Assembly: GCA_003165455.1 (NCBI GenBank)
Contig: PLUJ01000322.1
Coordinates: 25,939 to 35,388, forward strand
Reading direction: 5' to 3'
Length of the DNA stretch: 9,450 nt
Source: Acidobacteriaceae bacterium
GTDB lineage: Bacteria; Acidobacteriota; Terriglobia; Terriglobales; Acidobacteriaceae
Shown here: positions 1-7,227 of the stretch, one piece after another
Position numbering within the stretch: position 1 is the first letter of the stretch
Layout: each line of letters starts with the position of its first letter
The notes under the pieces: generated by a model
Database searches by the model: none
What the model saw: only the letters and a program-made list of their open reading frames with translations
Told to the model about the DNA's origin: nothing
Position numbers and translations under genes: made by a program

Positions 1-70
1 CCCGCCCGCGATTCCCTGCGGCGTAAAGGCGTAAGGATGTGTCAGAGTCCGGGGATCGAGTGATTTCTCC

Positions 71-1384
71 CTACCGTCCCACCTGATCTTCCATTGCCGG
101 CGTCAATTCGCTGCGAATGATCCCCATCTCGACATAAATCGGCCGCATCACTTTCCGGATCGATTTCAATTGCGTCGTGAACCACGTCGATCCCGCCAGG
201 CAAAACGCTCCGGTAATCATCACCGCGTGCGGCGCCCCCAGATGATGCGCCAGCGTCCCCGCCAACAGACTTCCAAACGGCGCCATTCCCACAAATGCCA
301 TCGTGTAATAGCTCATTACCCGGCCGCGCTTATCTTCCGGCACCAACGTCTGAATTACCGTATTGCTCGCCGCCAGGCCTTGCATCATTCCAAAGCCAAC
401 GATCAGCATCAGGAACATCGAAAGCGGAAAGGTTCGCGATAAGCCAAAGCAGATCAAGCCAATTCCAAAAACTGCCGCCGAAATTTGAATCATGCTGGTA
501 AGTCCGCGTACCGTCTTTCGCAACGCGAGGGACACCGCCGAAATCAACGCCCCCACGCCTGAGGCTCCCAGCAGAAATCCGAGGGTATGCGGTCCACCGT
601 GCAAAACTTGTGCCGCGAAAATGGGCATCAACACCATGAACGGCATCCCCATCAGGCTAATCAACGCGAACAGCAACAGAATTGTTCGGATCGGCGCAAA
701 ACCCCGCACATACGTCCATCCTTCTTTCAGCTGATGCAACATCGATATGGCCGCCCGCCTCACCGGCCCTATGTTCACCCGCATCATCAGCAAGGAAGCA
801 ATCACCGCCAGATAGCTGAGCCCATCGATCAGAAAGCAATATCCTTCTCCCACCGACCCAATCACGATTCCCGCTAATGCCGGACCAACCAGCCGCGCCA
901 TGTTCACCATGGAAGAATTCAGAGCAATCGCATTGCCCAGGTCCTGCTTGTCCTCGACCATTTGCACCAGGAAGGCTTGCCGCCCCGGCATATCGAAAGC
1001 ATTAATTAACCCTTGCATCACGCTCAGCCAGATCACTTCACGAATATTGATGATCTTGCCGATCGTCAGCGCCGCGAGCGCCAGCGATTGCAGGCCTGCC
1101 AGAGCCTGCGTCCACACCAGCATCTTTCGCCGGTCCAACCGGTCGACCAGGACTCCGGCAAAGGGCGCCAGTAAGAATGTAGGAATTTGCCCGGCAAAAC
1201 CAACCAAGCCCAACAGCAAGGCCGACCCTGTCAGTTGGTACACCAGCCAACTCGTCGCCACCCGCGTCATCCAGGTGCCAATCAGCGAAATACTTTGGCC
1301 GGTGAAGAACAGCCTGAAGTTGCGATGCCGCAGCGCCCGCCACGCGTGCGAAAAGCGCTGCAACGGATTCTTTCCGGGCGTCAT
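71..1384 (-). CDS. MFS transporter, MFS_3 / EntS-like exporter family
   Basis: A 437-residue inner-membrane protein with about twelve hydrophobic segments, the normal size for a major facilitator exporter. The N-terminus (WRALRHRNFRLFFTGQSISLIGTWM) is the usual opening of the MFS_3 (PF05977) group, which includes the enterobactin exporter EntS and many putative drug exporters. MFS motif A is visible at residues 77-88 (GVLVDRLDRRKM), in the loop between helices 2 and 3. A second-half counterpart lies near PEDKRGRVMSYYTM. The ATG (bases 1384-1382) overlaps the TGA of the upstream channel gene as ATGA, so it is probably translated by coupling; no independent promoter is seen. The product probably exports a small molecule using the proton gradient. 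The substrate cannot be told from sequence, and nearby genes do not suggest a siderophore. Family assignment is firm, function is not. Confidence 0.9.
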   Translation of the reverse strand: MTPGKNPLQRFSHAWRALRHRNFRLFFTGQSISLIGTWMTRVATSWLVYQLTGSALLLGLVGFAGQIPTFLLAPFAGVLVDRLDRRKMLVWTQALAGLQSLALAALTIGKIINIREVIWLSVMQGLINAFDMPGRQAFLVQMVEDKQDLGNAIALNSSMVNMARLVGPALAGIVIGSVGEGYCFLIDGLSYLAVIASLLMMRVNIGPVRRAAISMLHQLKEGWTYVRGFAPIRTILLLFALISLMGMPFMVLMPIFAAQVLHGGPHTLGFLLGASGVGALISAVSLALRKTVRGLTSMIQISAAVFGIGLICFGLSRTFPLSMFLMLIVGFGMMQGLAASNTVIQTLVPEDKRGRVMSYYTMAFVGMAPFGSLLAGTLAHHLGAPHAVMITGAFCLAGSTWFTTQLKSIRKVMRPIYVEMGIIRSELTPAMEDQVGR

Positions 1385-3459
1385 CCTTTTACTGCCGACC
1401 GAATTTTCGGAGTACCCGATACGGCAGCTTTCAACGTAGCGTCGGTTTCAATCAACTCCAGCACTTTCCTCGTCATCTCCTCGTCAATGCGAGGTGCCTT
1501 GCGAATCTCCACCGGGTAGCGCACCAGCAGTTCCAACCCCGTATCGGCGAATTGAATGCGCGCTTCGGGCCGAGGTGCTTCCACTTGAATATCCACGCGA
1601 CGTTCAATGCTGGCGTGCTGACTTTCAATCTCCTGGCGATATTGCGCATAAACCTCGTTTACCCCGGCCATTAGTTTCTCTTGCGCAGCTTTGTGATTTC
1701 CGTTCGGCGCAACCATCACCACCACTTCGTGCCAGGAGTATTCCGTTCCAGGAATCTGCTTAAAAAGCGGCGTGCCCGCCTGGAAAAGAACGGAATTCGA
1801 AAACACAACAATGCGGCCGGTCGGAAACAAATCCAATCCGGTGCCCGCCATCTCCATCAGGTACAACCTCACCAGTCCGATATCCACAACATCGCCGGTT
1901 ACGCCGGCGACACTGATCCGGTCTCCAACCCGAATCCCATACCGTCCAATGACGAAGAAATACGCCGCAACCGACAACAAAACGGCTTGCAGTCCAACCG
2001 CAATGCCTGCCGTAATAAACCCGGCAAACGTCGCCAGAGAACTGAATTCGCTCACGAAGCCCAGCACCAGCACAATGACAATCAGGAAACCGATCACCAC
2101 GCGCCGCATCACCAGGAATTGCCTGCGCCGCCGCGGATCGCCCACATAGCGGAAAGTGATTCGCCGCCAGATCTCCGATAGAACCAGAATCACCCCCAGC
2201 GCGAAGAAGATTGCCACCACGCGGATCAGCACCGAACGCAGCACATATTTCGACTCGCGCGCGATTGAACTCCGCCATTCGTCGAAATTTGTTTTGCTGT
2301 CGTTCAGCACAATCGCTTCCTGGCTCAACGGCAACAGCGCGGCGGAAAGCTGTTTGAATCGCTCGGTGAGCTGCTGGAATTGCTGCCTCTCTGCCTGCAG
2401 TTGTTGTGCATCCGTGGCCCCGGGCTGAGTGGATAGCTGCTGGCTCTGCTGTATCGTGGCTCGCATCGCATCGCGCAGCGGCGTCCGCAAACGATCCGCC
2501 ACATCGTGCATGTAGCCGGTTTGTTTGACGACATCGTTAATTTGCCGCTCGGCGCTCATATAGTCATACAGGGTCATGGCCTCGCTGATCAGGCCGCCGG
2601 AATTGGCCAGCGATGGCTTGGTGGGGGCCGCCGCTGCCGCGGGTTTTGTAGGATTTGTACTGGTGCCAGTGGACGAGGCAAGAACCTCCGGAATCGATCG
2701 CTCCAACTGATTGATTCCACCCTCAAGTTCTCCGGAGATTTCGCCGTTCGTCTCCACAAAGGACGCCATTTTCTGCACCGCATCCAGAAGAGCCTTCTGC
2801 AGATCCAACTGACTCTGCAAGGCATCTCGCTGCGAACTCAAATCGTTCCGGCGCGAGACTGGCGTCTTCGCAATCTGCTGGTTCAGAGCTTCAATTTGCG
2901 ATTGCAACTGCTCAATTTGCGCGGAGGTTTTCGCCAGCATCTGCGTCAGATTTTGTTGCTGGGTGGTCTCTTGGAGCGCATGATCCCCAGCCGCCTGATT
3001 CCCTCCGCCGCTTTTTTGCTGTGCCTTGATCAACTCCGCTTCGGCTTTCGCTGACTGAAACGCCAGCCGGACTACTTGAGCGGCCATGTTCTGCGTGTTG
3101 TCCTGATAAATCGCGTCGCTCGGGAGCCCGACCGTTGGAATGCCGGTCGTGGTATGGCGATACCAGCTGATGACCTGGTTCAGGTGATGCAAAGTCGCTG
3201 TGCCGTCCAGTTGCAACGGGGGAAGGATGTTCGCTGCCGGTTGCGTAGCGGTTTGAGGACTGGTCTTTGAAGTAGGGGGGCTGGTTTGCAAACTTTGTTG
3301 CGAACTCTTCTGAGCCGGCACTACATCTGGCTGTGCTGGCTTGGCGCTCTGCGCCCACAGACCCAACCCCGCAAGAACTGCCAGGGTCACAATTTCGGCA
3401 ATCCACTTGCCGCCGGCAATCAGCCGTCTCGGGAAATGATTCTTAATATTTTTTCTCAT
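1381..3459 (-). CDS. Large MscS-family mechanosensitive ion channel with periplasmic coiled-coil region
   Basis: A 692-residue protein, far longer than E. coli MscS (about 286 residues). Residues 17-36 form an N-terminal hydrophobic segment, either a signal peptide or an anchor. Residues 40-80 are Pro/Ser/Thr/Gln-rich linker. Residues 125-260 and 330-375 are Gln/Leu-rich heptad-like coiled coil, probably periplasmic. Membrane helices follow at about 408-428, 453-470 and 474-504. The last is the Gly/Ala-rich pore helix (TFAGFITAGIAVGLQAVL) that runs into the beta domain (RYGIRVGDRISVAGVTGDV, about 506-523). The remainder is the cytoplasmic alpha/beta domain. The family opens under membrane tension to release solutes after osmotic downshock. 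This resembles the large MscK/YbdG-like variants in design. It is first in a two-gene unit with the MFS exporter. No strong ribosome binding site is seen before its ATG (a weak GAG lies 2 bases upstream). Confidence 0.9.
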   Translation of the reverse strand: MRKNIKNHFPRRLIAGGKWIAEIVTLAVLAGLGLWAQSAKPAQPDVVPAQKSSQQSLQTSPPTSKTSPQTATQPAANILPPLQLDGTATLHHLNQVISWYRHTTTGIPTVGLPSDAIYQDNTQNMAAQVVRLAFQSAKAEAELIKAQQKSGGGNQAAGDHALQETTQQQNLTQMLAKTSAQIEQLQSQIEALNQQIAKTPVSRRNDLSSQRDALQSQLDLQKALLDAVQKMASFVETNGEISGELEGGINQLERSIPEVLASSTGTSTNPTKPAAAAAPTKPSLANSGGLISEAMTLYDYMSAERQINDVVKQTGYMHDVADRLRTPLRDAMRATIQQSQQLSTQPGATDAQQLQAERQQFQQLTERFKQLSAALLPLSQEAIVLNDSKTNFDEWRSSIARESKYVLRSVLIRVVAIFFALGVILVLSEIWRRITFRYVGDPRRRRQFLVMRRVVIGFLIVIVLVLGFVSEFSSLATFAGFITAGIAVGLQAVLLSVAAYFFVIGRYGIRVGDRISVAGVTGDVVDIGLVRLYLMEMAGTGLDLFPTGRIVVFSNSVLFQAGTPLFKQIPGTEYSWHEVVVMVAPNGNHKAAQEKLMAGVNEVYAQYRQEIESQHASIERRVDIQVEAPRPEARIQFADTGLELLVRYPVEIRKAPRIDEEMTRKVLELIETDATLKAAVSGTPKIRSAVKG

Positions 3460-3527
3460 ATCTCAGCATTAATTCTAAACAACTTAAGCCAACAATCCGA
3501 ATGCCCGGTCGGAGAATCTAATGCAGC
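3460..3527. promoter_or_regulatory. Divergent promoter region between channel and metallophosphoesterase genes
   Basis: Sixty-eight A/T-enriched bases separate two divergent start codons, so promoters for both genes must lie here or inside the neighbouring genes. On the minus strand, TAGAAT (complement of 3472-3477) is a good -10 match 12 bases before the channel ATG, but no convincing -35 box stands 16-18 bases upstream. On the plus strand I see no clear pair. GGAG at 3511-3514 is the only Shine-Dalgarno-like site for the metallophosphoesterase gene. The exact elements are inferred. Confidence 0.3.
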
Positions 3528-4640
3528 ATGCGATTGCGAAAGCGGTTCGTTGTGTTTTTGCTGGTCATCCAATCTGTTCTTTTTCTGGCGCATCTGTTTC
3601 TCTACCGAACCTGGGAGTTTGCTTCGAACGCCGGAACTCAGCATCGGCTCTGGACCAGGTTGGTTTTTGGCTTTTTGTCGGTAAGCTTCGTCGCCGCCTC
3701 GCTGCTGGCGTTCCGCTACACAAACGCCCTTGTGCGTGGATTCTATAAAGCGGCGGCTGTCTGGGTAGGAGTGGGCAGTTTCCTCCTTCTTGCTGCAATT
3801 ACCGCCTGGATCGTTTTCGCAGTGGCATGGCTGGCTCGGTTCAATTTGAATTTTCACCGTGGGGTCGAAATTCTGTTCGGGGTTGCCTTGGTCGCGGGAC
3901 TCTACGCCGTTTTCAATGCCAATTGGACCAGAATCACCCGTACCACCGTGCAGCTCGCCAATCTGCCGGATGCCTGGCGCGGCCGCACCGCTGCGCTGAT
4001 CAGCGATGTTCACCTCGGCCACGTTCACAACGGCAGTTTTCTGCGTCGCATGGTTACGAAAATTTTGAGGGAGAAACCCGACGCAGTTTTTATCGCCGGA
4101 GATTTGTATGACGGCACCGCCATTGACGCCGGACTTGCCGCCGAACCCTTAAGCAAGTTAACCGCACCGCACGGCGTTTATTTCGTGGCCGGAAATCATG
4201 AGCAATTTGGCGACGACACAAAATATCTTCGAGCCATCTCGGCCGCGGGAGTCCGCGTGCTTAGCAACGAAAAAGTGGAAGCCGATGGCTTGCAAATTAT
4301 CGGCGTGCCTTACCGGAACGCGGTACATGGCGGAAACTTTGCCTCCGTGCTGCACGGTATTCGTTGGGATCGCGAACGAGCCAGCATTCTTTTAACCCAC
4401 GCCCCTGACCATCCTGACATCGCCGAAGCCGCCGGAGTTTCATTGCAGCTATCGGGTCACACCCACCTCGGTCAATTCATCCCCTGGAGCTGGATGGCTC
4501 GCCGGATCTACCGCCAGTTCGTTTATGGCCTGAGCCGTATCGGCAAGATGCAGGTCTTCACGTCCAGCGGAGCCGGCACGTGGGGCCCGCCTCTACGCCT
4601 CGGATCGAATCCGGAAATCGTAATGCTTCAGTTCGAGTAA
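3528..4640 (+). CDS. Membrane-anchored calcineurin-like metallophosphoesterase (YkuE/YaeI type)
   Basis: A 370-residue protein with two parts. Residues 1-130 carry about four hydrophobic helices (roughly 7-25, 44-62, 75-103, 113-130). Residues 150-370 are a dinuclear-metal phosphoesterase domain with all five family motifs: D160-x-H162, GD192, GNH (N223, H224), H291 and GHTH (H311, H313). The catalytic domain is therefore intact and should bind two metal ions to hydrolyse a phosphodiester or pyrophosphate bond at the membrane. Relatives include B. subtilis YkuE, E. coli YaeI and chlamydial LpxG, so a lipid-linked substrate such as UDP-diacylglucosamine is possible but not shown. The start is fixed by an in-frame TAA at 3519-3521. 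GGAG at 3511-3514 sits 13 bases away, which is long; an out-of-frame ATG at 3521 is closer to it and opens a 75-codon overlapping frame. Confidence 0.9.
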   Translation: MRLRKRFVVFLLVIQSVLFLAHLFLYRTWEFASNAGTQHRLWTRLVFGFLSVSFVAASLLAFRYTNALVRGFYKAAAVWVGVGSFLLLAAITAWIVFAVAWLARFNLNFHRGVEILFGVALVAGLYAVFNANWTRITRTTVQLANLPDAWRGRTAALISDVHLGHVHNGSFLRRMVTKILREKPDAVFIAGDLYDGTAIDAGLAAEPLSKLTAPHGVYFVAGNHEQFGDDTKYLRAISAAGVRVLSNEKVEADGLQIIGVPYRNAVHGGNFASVLHGIRWDRERASILLTHAPDHPDIAEAAGVSLQLSGHTHLGQFIPWSWMARRIYRQFVYGLSRIGKMQVFTSSGAGTWGPPLRLGSNPEIVMLQFE

Positions 4641-4704
4641 TCTGGCGGCGGCTTCTTTTTCTAACAGCTGCTTTTGCTGCTGCTCCACGCCGAGCGCACG
4701 GGGG

Positions 4705-4735
4705 CCCACATCGCGTTTCGCTTGCGAGACGTGGG
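4705..4735 (+). other. Imperfect inverted repeat between metallophosphoesterase gene and rpsU
   Basis: CCCAC (4705-4709) pairs with GTGGG (4731-4735). Inside, TCGC and GCGA can form four more pairs, across an asymmetric internal loop of one and three bases. No U-run follows, so it is a poor intrinsic terminator. It lies upstream of the candidate rpsU promoter and so would not be in that mRNA. It could mark the 3' end of the preceding transcript or be chance structure. Confidence 0.25.
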
Positions 4736-4779
4736 ATTCAACGGAGCACGCCGCATGCAACTTTTTTCACACTCCCCTA

Positions 4780-4807
4780 TTGACTTCCCTGCAAATCCTT
4801 GTAATAA
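4780..4807 (+). promoter_or_regulatory. Candidate promoter for rpsU
   Basis: TTGACT at 4780-4785 matches the -35 consensus at five of six positions. A 16-base spacer leads to TAATAA at 4802-4807, a weak -10 match in an A/T-rich patch. It lies 39 bases before the TTG start of rpsU, leaving a leader of about 30 bases that includes the ribosome binding site. Position and the strong -35 favour it; the -10 is the weak point. Confidence 0.45.
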
Positions 4808-4832
4808 CAGTACGGTCCTTCCGGACGGGTTT

Positions 4833-4839
4833 GGGGGTG
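4833..4839 (+). promoter_or_regulatory. Ribosome binding site deciding the rpsU TTG start
   Basis: GGGGGTG differs at one base from the anti-Shine-Dalgarno complement GGAGGTG and stands 7 bases before TTG at 4847. The reading frame upstream has no ATG, GTG or TTG before an in-frame TAA at 4805-4807, so this site and the TTG together define the start. Confidence 0.65.
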
Positions 4840-4846
4840 TGTCTGT

Positions 4847-5044
4847 TTGGCGGAAATTCGACTGCAGGAGGGTGAGTCCCTCGAAAACGCTCTGCGCCGT
4901 TTCAAGCGCAAAGTGCAGCAGGAAGACATTATTAAAGAGGTAAAGCGCCACTCCTTTTACCTGAAGCCCGGCGAAAAGAAACGCGTAAAGGCGGCGCTGG
5001 CTCGCAAGCGCGCCCGCAAGAAGGTTCGCAAAGAATCGGAATAA
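4847..5044 (+). CDS. rpsU: 30S ribosomal protein bS21
   Basis: A 65-residue, strongly basic protein that matches bS21 along its whole length. It has the LQEGESLENALRRFKRKVQQ core (residues 6-25), the HSFYLKPGEKKR segment (residues 35-46) and an Ala/Arg/Lys-rich tail. bS21 is a small-subunit protein near the anti-Shine-Dalgarno end of 16S rRNA that helps in initiation. The start must be TTG: there is no other start codon back to the in-frame stop at 4805, a good ribosome binding site precedes it, and the encoded MAEIRLQEGE is the expected N-terminus. A TTG start on a highly expressed ribosomal gene is unusual and may limit its translation. It appears to be a separate transcription unit, with a candidate promoter before it and 316 non-coding bases after it. 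Confidence 0.95.
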   Translation: MAEIRLQEGESLENALRRFKRKVQQEDIIKEVKRHSFYLKPGEKKRVKAALARKRARKKVRKESE

Positions 5045-5360
5045 CCCGAGCAAAATTTCTGATCGAATCGAACCACTGATTTGAAGGAGATTAAATAAGG
5101 GAATCGCAGTAAAGGGTCGTCCCCTCCCGGGACGGCCCTGCTCGGTCTGACCCCCGTCGGATTGAGCTGCAAGTAGGGATCGATAACACACCATTTTCAT
5201 TCGGCGTCTAAATCGGTAAAAGTAGTATCCATGCGTCGTCCAGGCGCTGGCGGGCCGAGTCCAGGGTAGTTTGAGGGGGGATGTACATAACTTGTGTTGT
5301 TCGCTCCGCCGTCTCCCCGCGTGCGGCGCAAGCGGCACGGTCACATGGGAGCCATCCTCA
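5045..5360 (+). other. Gene-poor interval between rpsU and the zinc-ribbon gene
   Basis: Three hundred and sixteen bases with no convincing gene on either strand. It contains a Shine-Dalgarno-like AAGGAG (5087-5092) with no start codon at proper distance, the strong hairpin at 5113-5139, and a G-rich run just before 5281. No clear -35/-10 pair for the downstream gene could be picked. The interval probably holds the end of the rpsU transcript and a promoter or leader for the zinc-ribbon gene. Confidence 0.4.
5113..5139 (+). terminator. Strong hairpin downstream of rpsU, terminator-like or regulatory
   Basis: AGGGTCGTCCC (5113-5123) pairs completely with GGGACGGCCCT (5129-5139), using one T-G wobble, around a 5-base CTCCC loop. 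The stem is therefore 11 bp and GC-rich. It lies 68 bases past the rpsU stop. No U-run follows on the plus strand, so it may act with Rho, as a 3' stabilising structure, or within the leader of the next gene, rather than as a classical intrinsic terminator. Confidence 0.5.
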
Positions 5361-5678
5361 ATGGAATTTCAGGATAAGGTACTGACCTGCATCGATTGCG
5401 GTGCCGACTTTGTCTTCACCGCCGGGGAACAGTTGTTCTTTCACGATAAGCAATTCCGCAACGAACCTAAGCGCTGCAAGGACTGCAAGTCCAAGCGAGT
5501 TTCCATCCTCGCGACTCCGCAAGCCTTCGCCAACGGACGCCAATCCACCAGGGTTGAAACCCGTGCCACCTGCTCACAGTGCGGAAAAGCCACCACCGTC
5601 CCCTTCCGGCCGACCCAGGGGAGGCCGATTTTTTGCCGGGAGTGCTTTACGCAGCGGAGAAACATGGCTTCGGCGTGA
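5361..5678 (+). CDS. Small four-CxxC zinc-ribbon protein
   Basis: A 105-residue protein with two zinc-ribbon units. The first has CIDC (residues 10-13) and CKDC (39-42) separated by 25 residues, like the 'probable zinc-ribbon' family PF13451. The second has CSQC and CREC separated by exactly 17 residues, the CxxC-x17-CxxC pattern of TIGR04272. Eight cysteines suit two zinc ions. The ends are basic (KRCKDCKSKR, CFTQRRN), which fits nucleic-acid or ribosome binding, but the function is not established. I chose ATG 5361 because GGGAG at 5347-5351 precedes it by 9 bases and the protein then begins at the conserved EFQDKVLTC; 30 more codons are open upstream to another possible start at 5271. It lies between rpsU and mtaB, 58 bases before the latter. 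Confidence 0.8.
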   Translation: MEFQDKVLTCIDCGADFVFTAGEQLFFHDKQFRNEPKRCKDCKSKRVSILATPQAFANGRQSTRVETRATCSQCGKATTVPFRPTQGRPIFCRECFTQRRNMASA

Positions 5679-5699
5679 AGCCGCGTGCGCGTGAAGCCG
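5673..5699 (+). repeat. 11-bp direct repeat spanning the zinc-ribbon stop codon
   Basis: GCGTGAAGCCG occurs at 5673-5683 and again at 5689-5699, a 16-base period. The first copy contains the TGA stop of the zinc-ribbon gene. It looks like a small local duplication of the gene end; no function is evident. Confidence 0.6.
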
Positions 5700-5721
5700 T
5701 GACGTTGGAAGCCTCGCCATT

Positions 5722-5730
5722 TGGTACGAT
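5722..5730 (+). promoter_or_regulatory. Candidate extended -10 promoter for mtaB
   Basis: TG at 5722-5723, one base, then TACGAT (5725-5730) form an extended -10 element, and TACGAT also fits the TAnnnT pattern. Transcription would start 6-7 bases later, at or next to the GTG at 5737. TTGGAA at 5705-5710 is too close (14 bases) to be a standard -35, which is tolerable for an extended -10. Inferred by eye. Confidence 0.35.
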
Positions 5731-5736
5731 ATCGGG

Positions 5737-7158
5737 GTGGCGACCTATCACGTCGAGAATTTTGGATGTCGCGCTACCCAGGCTGATGGAGCGGCCCTCG
5801 CGCGACAATTCGAAAACCGAGGCCTGAGTTCTGCGCCGTCCACCAAAGCCGACTTTGTTCTGCTGAACACATGTACGGTTACGGCTTCCGCCGACCAGGA
5901 TGCCCGGGCCGCGATTCGCCGCGTGCAGCGGCAGAATCCCAAGGCAAAAATTATTGTCACGGGATGCTACGCGCAACGGGCTCCTCAAGAGATTGCGGCC
6001 CTGCACGGCGTAACGGCCGTGATCGGCAACTCGCATAAACATCTGCTCGCCGAACTTGTGCTCGGAGAAAACTCCAACCGGACGAACAGTTTCGTTCCCC
6101 TGGAAAACTTAGTCGGAAACCGGGAAGTTGGAAGCGAGAGCTGGGTTCGCGTCTCAGATATCTTCTCAGACACCTTCGCGCACACCGAGCTTTTGGCTGC
6201 TCCTGTTTTCGGAAACTCCGGTTTCGCGGGATCTGGCGAACAAGACAGAACGCGGCCTAACCTTAAGGTGCAAGACGGATGCGACAACCGCTGTTCCTTC
6301 TGCATTATTCCGAGCGTGCGTGGCCAAAGCCGTTCGCTTCCTTTGCGGCAAGTTATTCATCAAGTGAACGCACTGGTCGCCGCCGGTTATCGGGAAGCAG
6401 TGATCAGCGGGATCAATCTCGGCCGATGGGGGCGCGATCTATCCGGGAGTGACGCGGGATCGCGAGTTCTAGACGCCAACATCCAAAAGCCACGTTTCGA
6501 GATGCTGATTCGTGCAATCCTGGCGGAGACGCAACTCGAGAAGCTTCGCATTTCCAGCGTTGAGCCCATGGACTGGAGCGATGAACTGATCGATCTGGTC
6601 GCCGCGTCGCCGCGCATCGCCAAGCATGCACATGTTCCGCTGCAATCCGGCAGTGACGCGGTGCTGCGGCGGATGCATCGCAAATATCGCCCTTGGCACT
6701 ATCGCGAAAAGATCGAAAAGATACGGGCGTCCATGCCGACAGCCGCTATCGGCGCCGACTTGATGACCGGATTTCCCGGCGAGACGGACGCCGAATTCGA
6801 ATCCACTCGGCGGTTGATTGATGAATTGCCGTTCACTTATCTGCACGTCTTTACGTATTCCTCACGCCCTGGGACCGCTGCGGCCGAACTGCCGAATCAA
6901 GTTCCGGTTCAAGTCGCCCGCGACCGGAATAAGATTCTCCGCGACCTTGGCGCGAAGAAGAAGCTGGAGTTCATGCATGGCTTTCTTGGCAAGCAGATCG
7001 ACGCTATTACGCTGAATGCCGCAGATGGCGATTTCACCGAAACGCTCACCGACAATTATCAGAAGCTTTATCTCAAGGGGCGGCACGACGCTAATCGCTG
7101 GATGAGTGTGCAAGTCAGGGACATGAAGGACGGAGCGTTTATCGGGGCTGCGGCGTGA
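5737..7158 (+). CDS. mtaB: tRNA N6-threonylcarbamoyladenosine(37) methylthiotransferase MtaB
   Basis: A 473-residue radical-SAM methylthiotransferase that adds a methylthio group at C2 of t6A37 in tRNAs decoding ANN codons. The N-terminal UPF0004 domain has the three auxiliary-cluster cysteines C11, C46 and C77. The radical-SAM cluster is C182-x3-C186-x2-C189 (DGCDNRCSFCIIPSVRGQSRS), where the RG-SRS ending is typical of this subgroup. Later motifs are MTGFPGETDAEF and the HVFTYSSRPGT region, then a shortened TRAM-like end. GTG 5737 is the only usual start after the in-frame TGA at 5692-5694, and it places the conserved NFGC at residues 8-11. No Shine-Dalgarno stands at useful distance. The stretch between GNSHK (97-101) and RTRP (171-174) is about 40 residues longer than I expect for MtaB. 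MiaB is excluded by the spacing and by the CIIPSVRG motif. Confidence 0.93.
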   Translation: MATYHVENFGCRATQADGAALARQFENRGLSSAPSTKADFVLLNTCTVTASADQDARAAIRRVQRQNPKAKIIVTGCYAQRAPQEIAALHGVTAVIGNSHKHLLAELVLGENSNRTNSFVPLENLVGNREVGSESWVRVSDIFSDTFAHTELLAAPVFGNSGFAGSGEQDRTRPNLKVQDGCDNRCSFCIIPSVRGQSRSLPLRQVIHQVNALVAAGYREAVISGINLGRWGRDLSGSDAGSRVLDANIQKPRFEMLIRAILAETQLEKLRISSVEPMDWSDELIDLVAASPRIAKHAHVPLQSGSDAVLRRMHRKYRPWHYREKIEKIRASMPTAAIGADLMTGFPGETDAEFESTRRLIDELPFTYLHVFTYSSRPGTAAAELPNQVPVQVARDRNKILRDLGAKKKLEFMHGFLGKQIDAITLNAADGDFTETLTDNYQKLYLKGRHDANRWMSVQVRDMKDGAFIGAAA

Positions 7159-7227
7159 TTCAGATCCAGTAGGTCTTTCTCGCCAGGCGCGCTGCGGCAC
7201 TTCAGGAACTTGCTTTCGGCTTTACGC

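Noticed and set aside
20..37. GGCGTAA doublet near the window start
   Set aside because: Two 7-base copies side by side in a short tail of sequence past the MFS gene; too short to support a repeat element.
1760..2278. 172-codon minus-strand frame within the channel gene
   Set aside because: Same strand, different frame from the MscS channel; its Gly/Arg/Cys-rich translation has no domain and the overlapping channel has clear motifs.
3456..4028. 190-codon minus-strand frame opposite the metallophosphoesterase gene
   Set aside because: Fully antisense to a gene with all catalytic motifs, hydrophilic with no family resemblance, typical of a GC-rich shadow frame.
4661..5344. 227-codon open frame on the minus strand
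   Set aside because: It runs antisense across rpsU and its flanks, has no recognisable domain and a low-complexity Arg/Ser/Leu mix; rpsU on the plus strand is certain.
7159..7227. Possible terminator between the convergent mtaB and vapC genes
   Set aside because: AGTAGG and CCTACT can pair over a long distance, but there is no compact GC-rich stem with a U-run in either direction.
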